DNA of 64,000 bases. Source: Hyphomicrobium sp. (GTDB taxonomy: Bacteria; Pseudomonadota; Alphaproteobacteria; Rhizobiales; Hyphomicrobiaceae). The DNA lies in contig JAIEMV010000004.1 in NCBI GenBank assembly GCA_019751875.1, forward strand, positions 186,001 through 250,000, written 5' to 3'. A model generated the notes under the pieces. It was given only the letters and a program-made list of their open reading frames with translations, was not told where the DNA came from and ran no database searches. This document shows positions 8,684 through 18,142 of this stretch, in pieces; the first letter of the stretch is position 1, and each line of letters opens with the position of its first letter. The translations under genes were made by a program, and so were the position numbers.

Positions 8684-9706
8684 TTGACCGCGCCTCGCAG
8701 CATCGATGTCTCGATCCTGATCGTGAGTTTCAACACGCGCGAGTTCACGCTCGCTGCGATCTCGTCGGTCGTGCGCGAAACGCGCGATTTCGATTATGAG
8801 ATCATCGTCGTCGACAACGCCTCGACTGATGGATCGGCGGATGCAATCGCCGCCCATCCGGCACGGCCGAAGCTGATCCGCCTCAATGACAACATCGGTT
8901 TCGGGCGCGGCAATAATCTTGCCGCCGAGCATGCGACCGGGCGATACGTTTTGCTGCTCAACCCCGACACGGTCGTCACTGATCGCGCCATTGATCGGCT
9001 CGTCGCGTTTGCGCGCGCTAATCCACGGGCACTGATCTGGGGCGGCCGGACGCTCTTCGCCGACGGCAGTCTTAATCCGGCTTCCTGCTGGCAGCGCATC
9101 ACGCCCTGGAATCTTGCGATGCGCGTTACGGGTCTTGCGGCCCTGTTTCCCCGATCGGCCCTGTTTAATCCAGAAGCCTTTGGCGGCTGGCCGCGCGACA
9201 CAGTGCGGGAAGTCGATATCGTCTCGGGCTGCTTCCTCATGATCCCGCGCGCAGTGTGGCAGGCGCTCGGAGGCTTCGATCCCACCTTCTTCATGTACGG
9301 CGAGGAGGCCGACCTGTGCCTGCGTGCGCGGCGGATCGGCGCGCGGCCGACCGTGACGCCGGAAGCGACGATCATTCACCACGGTGGCGCATCGGAAAAG
9401 ACACGGGCCGGCAAGATGACGAAGCTTCTTGCGGCCAAATCGACGCTTATCGCCCGGCATTGGCCGCGCGGCACGGTCGTATTCGGACAAATTCTGCTGA
9501 TGATGTGGCCGCTGACGCGCTGGTTGGTATGGGAGGCCCTCGCCCGCATCAAACATGACGCGCGTGCCCGCGAGGCTGCCTCCACGTGGCGTGCGGTTTG
9601 GGCCGCTCGCGACGATTGGCGGTCAGGCTATTCGGAGCCGAGCCTGACGGAAGCGGAGCATTTTCGTCCGGTGATCGACGCCGTGCATATGGGAGGCGCA
9701 ACGTGA
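8684..9706 (+). CDS. Glycosyltransferase family 2, rhamnosyltransferase-like
   Basis: A 340-residue GT-A fold enzyme. The N-terminus carries the family-2 nucleotide-sugar site (VSILIVSFNTREFT, then IIVVDNASTDGSAD) and a LLNPDTVV metal-binding region. FMYGEEADLCLRARRIG and a following HHGG match rhamnosyltransferases of the WbbL type. The start is TTG at 8684 with a GGAG about 10 nt upstream; no ATG fits better. The next gene overlaps its stop, so it starts a three-gene plus-strand group with 9703 and 10521. It probably adds a residue of the exopolysaccharide repeat unit at the cytoplasmic face of the membrane. Confidence 0.85.
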   Translation: MTAPRSIDVSILIVSFNTREFTLAAISSVVRETRDFDYEIIVVDNASTDGSADAIAAHPARPKLIRLNDNIGFGRGNNLAAEHATGRYVLLLNPDTVVTDRAIDRLVAFARANPRALIWGGRTLFADGSLNPASCWQRITPWNLAMRVTGLAALFPRSALFNPEAFGGWPRDTVREVDIVSGCFLMIPRAVWQALGGFDPTFFMYGEEADLCLRARRIGARPTVTPEATIIHHGGASEKTRAGKMTKLLAAKSTLIARHWPRGTVVFGQILLMMWPLTRWLVWEALARIKHDARAREAASTWRAVWAARDDWRSGYSEPSLTEAEHFRPVIDAVHMGGAT

Positions 9707-10521
9707 ACCAAGGAGATCCGATAGTCATTACGGCCGCTGCCTACGGTGGAAGCGTTGCGCCGCGCTACTCGATCGGTACGCTGGTGACGAATCTCGAGCA
9801 GTATGCGGCAATGTGCGAGACGTTCGCTGCGGGCGGGTTCGACAGCTCGAATTCCGAGTTCCTTTATCTCGACAACCGAGGTCCCCACCAGAGTGGCGCC
9901 TATCGCGGTCTCAACGCACTTCTTCACGCCGCGCGCGGACGCCATGTCATTTTGTGCCATCAGGACGTGCGGTTGCTCAGCGACGGATTAGAGGTGCTCG
10001 ACCGTCGCCTCGCAGATCTCGATAGCCGCGATCCCAACTGGGCACTCGCCGGTAATGCGGGCGGCCGTCAGCCCGGCGTGCTCGCGCACCGCATCTCCGA
10101 TCCGCACGGGGCGAACCGTAATTCCGGAGATCTGCCGGCGCGCGTCATGAGCCTTGATGAGAATTTCATCGTCGTGAAGCGCAGCGCGCGGGTCGGGTGC
10201 TCCGTGGACTTGGAGGGCTTTCACTTCTATGGGCCGGACCTCTGCCTCAACGCGGATGTTGCGGGCTATAGCGCGTGGGTGATCGACTTCCATCTGAGGC
10301 ATCTGTCGGGCGGCTCGAAGAGCGCGGATTTCTACGCGGCGCAGGAGGCGTTCCGTGTCAAGTGGAGCCATGCGCTTCGTCCGCGCTGGATGCAAACAAC
10401 CTGCGCGCTGCTGCGTCTCTCCGGCTTTGGTCTCGACCGTGAGGCCGGTCGCTTGACCGAGCGCTCTTATGCCGGGCTGCTGCGGCGTCTGCCTCGCCAG
10501 CGGTCGTGGGGCAAGGCTTGA
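9703..10521 (+). CDS. Glycosyltransferase-like protein (StrF/Glyco_tranf_2_5 type)
   Basis: A 272-residue protein starting at GTG that overlaps the previous stop codon (GTGA), a sign of translational coupling. It has the HQDV motif (ILCHQDVRLLSDG) near residue 80 that I associate with the StrF-like Glyco_tranf_2_5 group, a fold related to GT-A enzymes. Another conserved-looking patch is EGFHFYGPDLCLNADVAGY near residue 170, with a Gly-Pro-Asp that could help bind metal. There are no membrane segments. Its place between a family-2 glycosyltransferase and a flippase gene argues for a role in repeat-unit assembly. The reaction is unknown. Confidence 0.7.
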   Translation: MNQGDPIVITAAAYGGSVAPRYSIGTLVTNLEQYAAMCETFAAGGFDSSNSEFLYLDNRGPHQSGAYRGLNALLHAARGRHVILCHQDVRLLSDGLEVLDRRLADLDSRDPNWALAGNAGGRQPGVLAHRISDPHGANRNSGDLPARVMSLDENFIVVKRSARVGCSVDLEGFHFYGPDLCLNADVAGYSAWVIDFHLRHLSGGSKSADFYAAQEAFRVKWSHALRPRWMQTTCALLRLSGFGLDREAGRLTERSYAGLLRRLPRQRSWGKA

Positions 10522-11975
10522 TGGCGATGGCTGACAGCTGCAAGACCTCGCGCATGATGCACCGCCGCGTCGCAGGGCAGGGCGCGTTCCTGATGTCGGC
10601 CTTTGCTGCGTCGCAAGCGATGTCGTTCGGTCGCAACGCCATGCTCGGGCATATGCTCGCGAAGGGCGATTTCGGCATCGCCGCGATCCTGACACTTCTG
10701 TTGCAGCTGCTCGACAACCTGACCGATCTCGGTGTCGACCGGCTCATCGTGCAGGCGCGTGACGGAGGACAGGCGCGGTTTATCGCCACCAATCACATGG
10801 CGCTTATCGTGCGCGGCATCGTGATTGCGGTCTTGCTCCTGGTTGGCTCAGTGCCGATCGCGGCATTCTTCGCCGTTCCGGATGCGGCTGCGTCAATCGC
10901 TTCGCTTTCGCTCGTTCCTCTCATCAAGGGCTTTCAGCATCTCGATGCGCGGCGGGCTCAGCGCCACCTCGACAATCGCCCGTTCCTGTGGATCGAGGTG
11001 CTTCCGCAGGCGGTTGCTCTGGCGCTGACCTGGCCGGTGGTGAAGGCTATTCCGGATTTCCACGCCGTCGTGGTTCTGTCGGTCGCGCAGGCTGTGACGG
11101 GGACGCTCGTCTCGCATGGGATGGCGAACCGGCGCTATCGCGTTGCGTTCGATCCTGCGATCATCCGGCGCCTCGTCGAGTTTGGCTGGCCGATCTGGCT
11201 CAGCGCCTTTCCGCTTGTTGCCGTGTACTACGGAGATCGGATCGTCATCGGCCGTATGATCGGCATCGAGGCTCTCGCGGGCTACAGCGCTGCATTCATG
11301 GTGGCGATGGTGCCGGGGCTCATCGCGGCCAAGGTCGGGCAGTCGCTCATGCTGCCGCTGTTCGCCACCGCGCGCGGCGATGATGCACTCTTAACGCGGC
11401 GCTTCGCAGCGATGACGGAAGCGACCACCCTCCTCGCGGCAATCTATCTCGCCACGGCGGTGCTGCTCGGCGGGACGCTTCTGCAGATCGCGTTCGGGCC
11501 TAACTTTGGAGGGCTCGGCGGGGTCATGGCGTGGCTCGCGGCGATGTGGTCCGTGCGCATGCTGCAGGCCGTCCCGGGCATGGTTCTGCTGTCGGTGGGC
11601 GAAACGAGGCCCTTCCTGATCGCGGGGTGCATTCGCGCGGCCGCGCTGTTCCCTGCGATTGTGGTCGCCGCGTTTGGATATGGTCTCGAAGCGGTGGCTG
11701 CCATGGGATTTGCCGGCGAAGTGGCGTCACTCGCCTATGTCTCCCGGCGGATGGATGCGCAGGTGTGCGGCTTGTCGCGCGTGTTTGCCCGGCGCGTCGC
11801 ATTTCTGCTACCGGCTGCGCTGACGGCGGCGGGTGCGCTTGCTGTGGCGGGCGGGCCAGATGATATGGCGCTGCGCGGCATCGGGCTCGTCGTGACACTG
11901 GCCGTCATCGCCCTTTTCGCTGCAACGGGCATGCCCGAGACCCGGAACCGGTTGCAGACTGCCGCCAGGGTTTAG
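10521..11975 (+). CDS. Wzx-like polysaccharide flippase (MOP superfamily)
   Basis: A 484-residue integral membrane protein with about 12-14 hydrophobic segments, typical of lipid-linked oligosaccharide flippases of the polysaccharide transport family. The N-terminal part (GAFLMSAFAASQAMSFGRN, then LGHMLAKGDFGIAAI) matches the first helices of this family. A PIWLSAFPLVAVYYGDRIVIG segment, conserved in form, starts the second half. The ATG overlaps the stop of the preceding gene (TGATG); an upstream in-frame GTG at 10506 is an alternative. It would move the undecaprenyl-linked repeat unit across the inner membrane to the Wzy polymerase. Confidence 0.82.
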   Translation: MAMADSCKTSRMMHRRVAGQGAFLMSAFAASQAMSFGRNAMLGHMLAKGDFGIAAILTLLLQLLDNLTDLGVDRLIVQARDGGQARFIATNHMALIVRGIVIAVLLLVGSVPIAAFFAVPDAAASIASLSLVPLIKGFQHLDARRAQRHLDNRPFLWIEVLPQAVALALTWPVVKAIPDFHAVVVLSVAQAVTGTLVSHGMANRRYRVAFDPAIIRRLVEFGWPIWLSAFPLVAVYYGDRIVIGRMIGIEALAGYSAAFMVAMVPGLIAAKVGQSLMLPLFATARGDDALLTRRFAAMTEATTLLAAIYLATAVLLGGTLLQIAFGPNFGGLGGVMAWLAAMWSVRMLQAVPGMVLLSVGETRPFLIAGCIRAAALFPAIVVAAFGYGLEAVAAMGFAGEVASLAYVSRRMDAQVCGLSRVFARRVAFLLPAALTAAGALAVAGGPDDMALRGIGLVVTLAVIALFAATGMPETRNRLQTAARV

Positions 11976-12012
11976 CGTACCGATCTTCGCTATCGTGACC
12001 CGATGATGCCGT

Positions 12013-13257
12013 TCAATCGTGGGCAGGTATGGCTACGGGCTTCGGCACATTGCGGACCTTGCGGCCGAGCGCGCATTCCATGGCCGAAAGCAGACGGCTG
12101 CGCTCTTCATCCCAGCGCAGTAGCGACTTTGCGCGCGCCACGCCTTCAGCAGCGGTGGATTCCCGCAGTGCGGGATCATCGAGAAGCGTGAGCATGCGCG
12201 ATGCGAGCGAACGAGGACAGTTGTCTTCCGCGTAAAGTGCGGCGCCTGCCGCCATCTTGCGGCCTTCGTTCAAGTCAAACTGCACGAACGGGATGCCGAG
12301 CGTCATGTACTCCAAGACCTTATTCATGGAAATCTTGTCATTATAGACGTTCTTCGGATCCGGGATGACGCCGATGTCGAACGTCGACATGGCGGTTAGA
12401 AGCGCGTTGCCGGACTGGAAGCCTGGGAATGTGATGTAATCCTCCAGACCATGCTCGGCTGACAACTTTCTCAGATAAGGCAATTCGGTGCCGGTGCCGA
12501 TGATCAGGGCCTGCACGTCGTTGCGGCCGTGTTCGTTGACAATGGCATGCATGGCTTCGACCATCAGGTCGACGCCGTCCTGGCTGCCCATGATGCCGAC
12601 AAAGCCGACGAGATGCTTGCGGCCCATCTTCAAATCAGGATCAGGCTCCACGCGACGGAAGCGGCTGGTATCGGGGACGGAGCGCACGATAAACACGCGG
12701 TCCTTGTCCATGCGGCCGCGGCCTGTCGCGATATCGCGGAAGGTTTCGTTGGTGGCGATGGCCACATCCGCCACACGGAAGGTCTGACGCTCAAAGAATT
12801 GCAGCAACCGGTGCCACGCGCCGCGGCGGCCGAATTTCGCTTCGTACAGTTCGGGGTTGATGTCGTGGTGGTCGAATACGAACGGCTTGCCGAACAGATA
12901 CTTCCAGAAGGCGCCAATGATGAAGAGCAGATCGGGGGGATTGCAGGCCTGCACGACGTCGAAGCCGACCTTGAAGTAGGCTTTCACCGAAAGCACGAAC
13001 TCAAAGAAAAGCGCGGTCGAATATTCGGCGACATAGCCCAACGGCCCACTCGCTTCGATGGGAAGCGGATGGCGGAAAATGTGCACCCCATCAAGATGTT
13101 CGTAAGGCGCGGTATGGACGCCGCCCTTCGGACACACGACGGAAACGGTGTAGCCCGCGTCACGCAGCGCGCAGGCTTCCTGCCACACGCGCCGATCGAG
13201 CGGCACCGTGAGGTTTTCAACGATGATGAGGATCCCCGGGCGGCGCGTTCCCAACAC
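12013..13257 (-). CDS. Glycosyltransferase family 4 (WbuB-like)
   Basis: A 414-residue GT-B enzyme resembling WbuB-type family-4 glycosyltransferases. The N-terminus reads GILIIVENLTVPLDRRVWQE, the usual opening of this group. The donor-binding half includes LVGFVGIMGSQDGVDLMVEA and ISMNKVLEYMTLGIPFVQFD. I chose the GTG at 13257 because an AAGGA lies 7-8 nt upstream; a longer form from ATG 13344 adds an Arg-rich leader without a good ribosome-binding site. It is convergent to the flippase gene and closes the exopolysaccharide cluster. The sugar transferred cannot be deduced. Confidence 0.83.
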   Translation of the reverse strand: MLGTRRPGILIIVENLTVPLDRRVWQEACALRDAGYTVSVVCPKGGVHTAPYEHLDGVHIFRHPLPIEASGPLGYVAEYSTALFFEFVLSVKAYFKVGFDVVQACNPPDLLFIIGAFWKYLFGKPFVFDHHDINPELYEAKFGRRGAWHRLLQFFERQTFRVADVAIATNETFRDIATGRGRMDKDRVFIVRSVPDTSRFRRVEPDPDLKMGRKHLVGFVGIMGSQDGVDLMVEAMHAIVNEHGRNDVQALIIGTGTELPYLRKLSAEHGLEDYITFPGFQSGNALLTAMSTFDIGVIPDPKNVYNDKISMNKVLEYMTLGIPFVQFDLNEGRKMAAGAALYAEDNCPRSLASRMLTLLDDPALRESTAAEGVARAKSLLRWDEERSRLLSAMECALGRKVRNVPKPVAIPAHD

Positions 13258-13491
13258 GGCGCTGTCCTTCTTATGCTGCCGGCGGCGGCGGGTTCTGCCG
13301 CACCGTTCGACGGGTATCCTGGGACATGAGGGTAAAGGATCCATTCCCGGAACCGGTCGAAGAAGCCTGACTTATGTCTCGATCCGGGACATAGGGGGCC
13401 TTCGCCCGATAATTTTTTGCAGGCACGGTTCTTGCGAGTTTTTCGACAGACGTTTACCGTTGCTTAAGTTCTGTTTGGGAGTGCATGTCCC

Positions 13492-13728
13492 GTGTTTCGA
13501 ATTCCCCGCAACCGCACGTGGCCGCCAGCCATCGATCTTTCTACGGTGCGCGAAACTCTCATCTATATGCGCGATGATGCCCGGGCAGTGCCAGGACTGG
13601 AACACGTCGCTGCCTCGCTGGATGCCGCGATCAGCGAAGTCGATGCTGCTGAAGCCGCGTTGAAGCCCATCAGCTTGAGCCCAATCGAGTCGCGTTTCCT
13701 GCCGATGCGACCGCGCTCGATCTCGTGA
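13492..13728 (+). CDS. Small hypothetical protein
   Basis: A 78-residue soluble protein starting at GTG, preceded by a GGGAG about 11 nt upstream. It contains two likely helices (LSTVRETLIYMRDDAR, then LEHVAASLDAAISEVDAAEAAL) and a Pro- and Arg-rich tail. I recall similar small proteins in Hyphomicrobium-like genomes but know no function. Its stop codon abuts that of the convergent gene with no spacer (TGATCA), so neither gene has its own terminator there. Confidence 0.6.
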   Translation: MFRIPRNRTWPPAIDLSTVRETLIYMRDDARAVPGLEHVAASLDAAISEVDAAEAALKPISLSPIESRFLPMRPRSIS

Positions 13729-14670
13729 TCAAAAGTCGAGTTCGATGCTGAGCTTCAGGGTCCCGTCCGGGGTGTTCCCGTTGAGACCCGCCAGGAACCC
13801 CAGTCCTACCGTCAATTCGCTCGTTTCTATGCTTCCGTCGTCGTCGCGCGGCGGATCTGGGCGCAGGCTGCGGCCGAAGTCATAGGAGTAATAGAGTATG
13901 GGCCCGATCCGGTGCTGGTCGTGGTCTCCAAACGCCAGTGTTGCTTCGCCCGGCGTGCCGGTGTTGCCCAGCCGCTCGACAGTGCCATAGGCTTCCATGG
14001 CGAGCGTCCAATTATCATTGAGCGTGTAGGCCACCTGAGCTGCGTAGGCGAAGTCCCACTTCTCGTCCCGTATGCCGTCCTCGTCGGGATCGCCGCCGAA
14101 GTCGTGAACCAGCATGGGAATGGCGGCCACGAGCCAACGGCCGGTGGCGTACTCGAAGATCGGCCCCATGATGAGACTCATCTGTTCGTCGCCTTCGAGG
14201 GGGCGTTCGAACTCGACAACGGTTCCGAAACCAAAGCCGTCGCCGTCGCGCGGAATGAAGATCGCGATCACTTCGGCGCCGATCTCATCGAGTTGCAACG
14301 GCGCAAAGTCATTCGCGTCTGCGGGTGACGGCGGATCGTCCAAGCGCTCCTGTTCGAACTCGATGCCGACGCGCATCTTGAGGTGGCGCGTGAGACCCAT
14401 CTCCATTTCAAGGGCTTCGCGCTGTTTGATAATCGAGTTGTCGTCGTAGATGATTTCGCCATCAACTACCGTCGTTTCACGCGACGGCTGGCCGAAGCTC
14501 CAGGCGTTCTGACTTTGAAATTCGAGGAAGCCCGGCCCAGATTCCAGCGTTTTGAGTTCGAATTGGCCGACGGCTGGATCGGCGCTGGCAGACCCCGTTC
14601 TCCCACAGAGAACTGTGAGAGCCACGATGGCTGCGGCGAAGGCCGGCAGCTGTCGAAGGCAATTGAGCAC
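13729..14670 (-). CDS. Secreted hypothetical protein, probable outer-membrane beta-barrel
   Basis: A 313-residue protein with a clear signal peptide (about residues 1-30, ending GSASA). The mature part has many alternating hydrophobic strands, for example LEMEMGLTRHLKMRVGIEFE, WDFAYAAQVAYTLNDNWTL and HRIGPILYYSYDFG. It ends in a strand with a terminal Phe (LKLSIELDF), a typical BAM recognition end. The start is GTG with AGGA 7 nt upstream. It may be a small porin-like or transporter protein; I do not recognise the family with certainty. It is transcribed leftwards, separated from the TonB receptor gene by a terminator. Confidence 0.65.
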   Translation of the reverse strand: MLNCLRQLPAFAAAIVALTVLCGRTGSASADPAVGQFELKTLESGPGFLEFQSQNAWSFGQPSRETTVVDGEIIYDDNSIIKQREALEMEMGLTRHLKMRVGIEFEQERLDDPPSPADANDFAPLQLDEIGAEVIAIFIPRDGDGFGFGTVVEFERPLEGDEQMSLIMGPIFEYATGRWLVAAIPMLVHDFGGDPDEDGIRDEKWDFAYAAQVAYTLNDNWTLAMEAYGTVERLGNTGTPGEATLAFGDHDQHRIGPILYYSYDFGRSLRPDPPRDDDGSIETSELTVGLGFLAGLNGNTPDGTLKLSIELDF

Positions 14671-14811
14671 GGTTGATCCTGCACTTCATGTTTTTCAGCT
14701 CAGACGCTAGCATTTTTTCCATCTTGCCAAAGCGGGGGAAGGATTTGTTCCCCGTCTCCGTCTCGGCTTTTGTCAAGCGGCGTGTCGAGGGAGCCACGAA
14801 CGAAAAGACGT

Positions 14812-14835
14812 AGGGGCGGCCTCGCGACCGCCCCT
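14812..14835 (-). terminator. Rho-independent terminator of the TonB receptor gene
   Basis: An 8-bp GC-rich inverted repeat (AGGGGCGG and CCGCCCCT, 8-nt loop) lies 24 nt beyond the receptor stop codon. Read on the minus strand it is followed by a short stretch containing four T. Confidence 0.7.
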
Positions 14836-14859
14836 CTTCATCAGACGGACAGTTTTGAC

Positions 14860-17670
14860 TTAGAACGTGAGGCGGAAGCCGCCGTAGATGGCGAACGGCT
14901 GAACGGGGGAGATGGAGCGAGGATCGCCGAAGAAATCTTCGCCGTAGCCCGCCGCTTCAGACACTTCGTTTGCCTCGTCTGTGTCGAAGAACGTACCGTA
15001 CAACCCGTAGCGCCGGTCGAAAAGATTGCGGATCAGACCGTAGGCCTCGGCGTTGTCCGAAAGCTTGTAAGAGGTTTTCAGGTCAACGCGGGTATAGCCG
15101 GCAAGCTTGCGGTTGTTGTTCGCCTCGTCGCCAAAGAAGAACTGGTCGGACACGGCCAAGAGGTCGGAGCCAAATTTCCACTGCGGTGTGATCCAGTATT
15201 CAAAGCCGGCCTTCAGTCGGTGGCGCGGGATGCCGGGGAGTGAGTCTCCGTCCTGAACGAACTGGCATTGTTCTTCATCAGGATCTACTGGATCGCCGGG
15301 ACCGTCGTCACAGTTGAAAGTGCCGTTCGGCGTATTGGGAGCTGGGAGGATCAGATCGTCCTGGAAGGTCGCGTCGACAAAGGCGTAGGAGCCGTAAACC
15401 GAATACCTTCGGGTCTGATAGCCGGCAGCCAGCTCGATGCCTTGGCGCAGTGTGTCGCCGGCGTTCTGAAAGAACCCACGGCCGGGCTGCGTCTGAGACG
15501 CGACGTTGATGATGTCATCCTGGTTCAGCGTGCCGAACAGCCCAGCGCTCCACGTCAAAAGTGACCCGTCAAAGTATCTCTCTTCGCCGCGCAGGCCGAG
15601 TTCTACCGTACGCGACACGACCTGCTCGAGCGGCGGGTCATCAGTCAGGAAGCTTTCGATAAAACACGGGTTATCTTCTTCCGCGCAGCCGAGTTCAGCG
15701 GCTGTGGGTGCGCGATTGGCTTCTGAGTAGCTGCCGTATGCCGTCAACCCTTTCATCAGCTTATACGTGCCACCCACCATCGGGTTGAAGCGCTGGTAGT
15801 CATTGGTAACGTTCAGGTCCGGCAGATAGCCTACGCCATTCTCCGTGAGAGCCGCAGTTTCATCGGAGATTCGGATGCGCGCGTAATTGTAACGACCGCC
15901 GACTGTAAGCGTGAAGGCGTCTGTCACATCCAGCGAGTTGTTGAAGTAGACGCCAACGTAGTCGTTCTGCGTCTCAAGACGGCGCGGCGCAAGTTCCGGG
16001 GTTTCATCGTCCGGATCAGGGTCGGGCGGAGCAGGAATGATGACACCGGAGCCGGTGACAACAAAGCGATTGCCGATTTCGCCGATTTCGCTGGACGTGT
16101 TGTAGTCCACTTTTCCGCGGTCGTAGCTTGCGCCGATCATGAAACGGTTGGGACGACTGAAGAGCTCAGCAGTGTTGACCGCCTGTACCGAGCCGCCAAA
16201 GCTTTCAGCATCGGTGTTGATGCGCTCGATGGATCCGAACGGAAAATCATCGGGATCGCCCATGTATCCAACACCGGCTGCAACATCGGCGAAATCAATC
16301 GGCGGAACGAACGGCTCCTCGCCGCCGTCTTCTTCGAGACAGAGTTGACCATCCAGTGGCGGACCACTTTCGCACAAGCCGACTTCACTCAAATTCCCGT
16401 CAATGACCTTCGACTTGAACTTGCGGTAGTAGCCGATGCCGCTGAACGAGAGCGTTTCGGTGGCCTGGACCTTCGCGCTCAAGGTCGGCATCAAGACTTC
16501 GAGGTCGGTATCTTGCGGGCTTGTGAACGTGCGGTTCCAGCCCACGTCGAGAAGGTCGACTGGAGATGCCGCTACCACGCCGGCGTTGCTCTGGGCGGCG
16601 GTCAGGCTCAGGTGAACTTCGACCGCGCTACCTTTGAAGCCGAGGTCGCCGTAGAAGCGTTCGATGTCCGCCTCGGAGAAGTCGCGGAAGCCGTTCTCGC
16701 GGATCAGTTCGAGCGCCGCATAGGCCCCGACCGTGCCGGAGCTGGCGCCGGCTTCCATCGCCACCTGGCCGCGACCGAACGAGCCGCCCATCGCATCGAT
16801 CGTGCCGCCCTGGAAGCTGAAGCCATCCTTCATCGTGATGCCGATGGCGCCGCCGATGGCATTGAGACCATAGAGCGGATTTGCGCCTAAAATGGTCATG
16901 TCGCTGATGGCGATGGCGGGGATGAGGTCGAGGTTGACCGTGTCGCCGAACGCTTCGTTGATGCGCACCCCGTTCTGGTAGACAGCAATGGCTTGCGAGC
17001 GTCCGCCGATCGGCGAGGCGTCAAAGCCTCGGAACTGGATGTCGGGGCGAAGACCGCCACCGGCGGTATCCGTCAGCAGGATGCCGGGCACCTGCTTTTG
17101 CAAGGTGTCCTGAACCTGGAGCGTTCGGTCGGCGATAATCTGGTCGCCGGTGACGACGGAAACCGCGCCGGGAACCTTGGAAAGGGTGACGCCCGAGCCA
17201 CTGCCCGTCCCTCCGCCGGTCCCTGTCCCTTGGGCCGCCGTGGCTGCCGCGCCCGCGGAACTTCCGACAACCGGACCTGGCGCAACTTGAATTTCCGTTT
17301 CGCCGACGGGGGGGCCGGCGATTTGCTTTACAGGCTGCCGCTGCTGCACGGTGACTTCCGGCAGCGAAAGACCTGGAGCAACGGGTTCCGGCTCGGCCGT
17401 GGCTGCCGGCTGTGATGCAGGAGACGGCGCGGCGGCGGGGGCCGTGGATTGCCCGGTGGTCGCAGCCGGTGGGGCTGGTGGGGTCGTCGCAGCCGGTGCA
17501 GCGGGCGGCGCCGGGGTTGCTTCGGTGGCAGGCGGGGTCGGCGGAGTTGGGACGGGCGCTTCCGTGGCCGGCGGTGGGGCGGGCGTGTCTGTCGTCTGCG
17601 CCATGGCTGACGGTGCGATGGCCGCAATCAGACCCACCACCATCAACCCGCGGATCAGTTGATCAGACAT
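14860..17670 (-). CDS. TonB-dependent outer-membrane receptor
   Basis: A 936-residue receptor. A signal peptide (about residues 1-25, ending AMA) is followed by an unusually long low-complexity Pro/Ala/Thr region of about 70 residues. A TonB-box-like LPEVTV comes next, then a Gly/Ser-rich linker (GTGTGGGTGSGSG). The plug domain starts at VPGAVSVVTGDQI and includes DIQFRGFDAS and NPLYGLNAIGGAIGI. The 22-strand barrel ends in a terminal Phe (GGFRLTF). The ligand is unknown; iron chelates are a common choice. The ATG at 17670 has AGAGG about 10 nt upstream, better than a TTG nine bases earlier. It faces a divergent exbB-exbD-tonB operon that probably energises it. Confidence 0.92.
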   Translation of the reverse strand: MSDQLIRGLMVVGLIAAIAPSAMAQTTDTPAPPPATEAPVPTPPTPPATEATPAPPAAPAATTPPAPPAATTGQSTAPAAAPSPASQPAATAEPEPVAPGLSLPEVTVQQRQPVKQIAGPPVGETEIQVAPGPVVGSSAGAAATAAQGTGTGGGTGSGSGVTLSKVPGAVSVVTGDQIIADRTLQVQDTLQKQVPGILLTDTAGGGLRPDIQFRGFDASPIGGRSQAIAVYQNGVRINEAFGDTVNLDLIPAIAISDMTILGANPLYGLNAIGGAIGITMKDGFSFQGGTIDAMGGSFGRGQVAMEAGASSGTVGAYAALELIRENGFRDFSEADIERFYGDLGFKGSAVEVHLSLTAAQSNAGVVAASPVDLLDVGWNRTFTSPQDTDLEVLMPTLSAKVQATETLSFSGIGYYRKFKSKVIDGNLSEVGLCESGPPLDGQLCLEEDGGEEPFVPPIDFADVAAGVGYMGDPDDFPFGSIERINTDAESFGGSVQAVNTAELFSRPNRFMIGASYDRGKVDYNTSSEIGEIGNRFVVTGSGVIIPAPPDPDPDDETPELAPRRLETQNDYVGVYFNNSLDVTDAFTLTVGGRYNYARIRISDETAALTENGVGYLPDLNVTNDYQRFNPMVGGTYKLMKGLTAYGSYSEANRAPTAAELGCAEEDNPCFIESFLTDDPPLEQVVSRTVELGLRGEERYFDGSLLTWSAGLFGTLNQDDIINVASQTQPGRGFFQNAGDTLRQGIELAAGYQTRRYSVYGSYAFVDATFQDDLILPAPNTPNGTFNCDDGPGDPVDPDEEQCQFVQDGDSLPGIPRHRLKAGFEYWITPQWKFGSDLLAVSDQFFFGDEANNNRKLAGYTRVDLKTSYKLSDNAEAYGLIRNLFDRRYGLYGTFFDTDEANEVSEAAGYGEDFFGDPRSISPVQPFAIYGGFRLTF

Positions 17671-18142
17671 CCAGCGCAACCTCTTCTCAGACTGGGAAAA
17701 TTCCTCAGGAGACCTATCCAGACCTCGTTAGTGTGAGTTGGCTCATGGCCGCAAGGACCAGTGGGGCCGAATGAGCCGCGGAACGCCGAAAAAGCAGCAT
17801 TGTGGCAAGTCGGCATCGGGAATTTTTCCCGGCTGGCCATGCTCATCTGCGGTGCCAGATGTTTGGAATCGTTCTTAGGAAAAGTCCTTGATCTCCAGTA
17901 GGTTCGACCGTTATCTCAGGGCTCGCGGACGACCGGTACGACAATGGGAACGAAGTCCTGTGTCAGGTCAGACCCGAACCTGATTTGGCACCGGCCAAAC
18001 AGGGCGAAAAATGTTAGGTTATATAGAAACACATTATGGGCTTGCGCGCGGCTGCTCGAAGCGTTCGGGAGCCGATGTTGGCCACCAACGCGCGACACAG
18101 GATGGCGCTTAGACCATCCAGAGCGCACAGGGGAGAGACGAC
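17671..18142. other. Divergent intergenic region between the receptor and the exbBD-tonB operon
   Basis: This 472-bp region has no gene. It must hold the promoters of both divergent units. I see a perfect small hairpin (CGGGAA, TTT, TTCCCG) at 17817-17831 and an AT-rich stretch around 18008-18035 that could hold the rightward promoter. I could not identify a Fur, RirA or Irr operator or a known riboswitch with confidence. Confidence 0.5.

Noticed and set aside
13208-13663. Plus-strand open frame of 151 codons across the glycosyltransferase start
   Set aside because: It overlaps the 5' end of the WbuB-like gene and the small gene at 13492 in another frame, with no motif or ribosome-binding site.
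17706-17715. CAGGAGACCT, resembling the end of a cobalamin riboswitch
   Set aside because: It is on the strand opposite to the receptor gene, and neither the GCCACTG element nor the other conserved parts occur in the right order.
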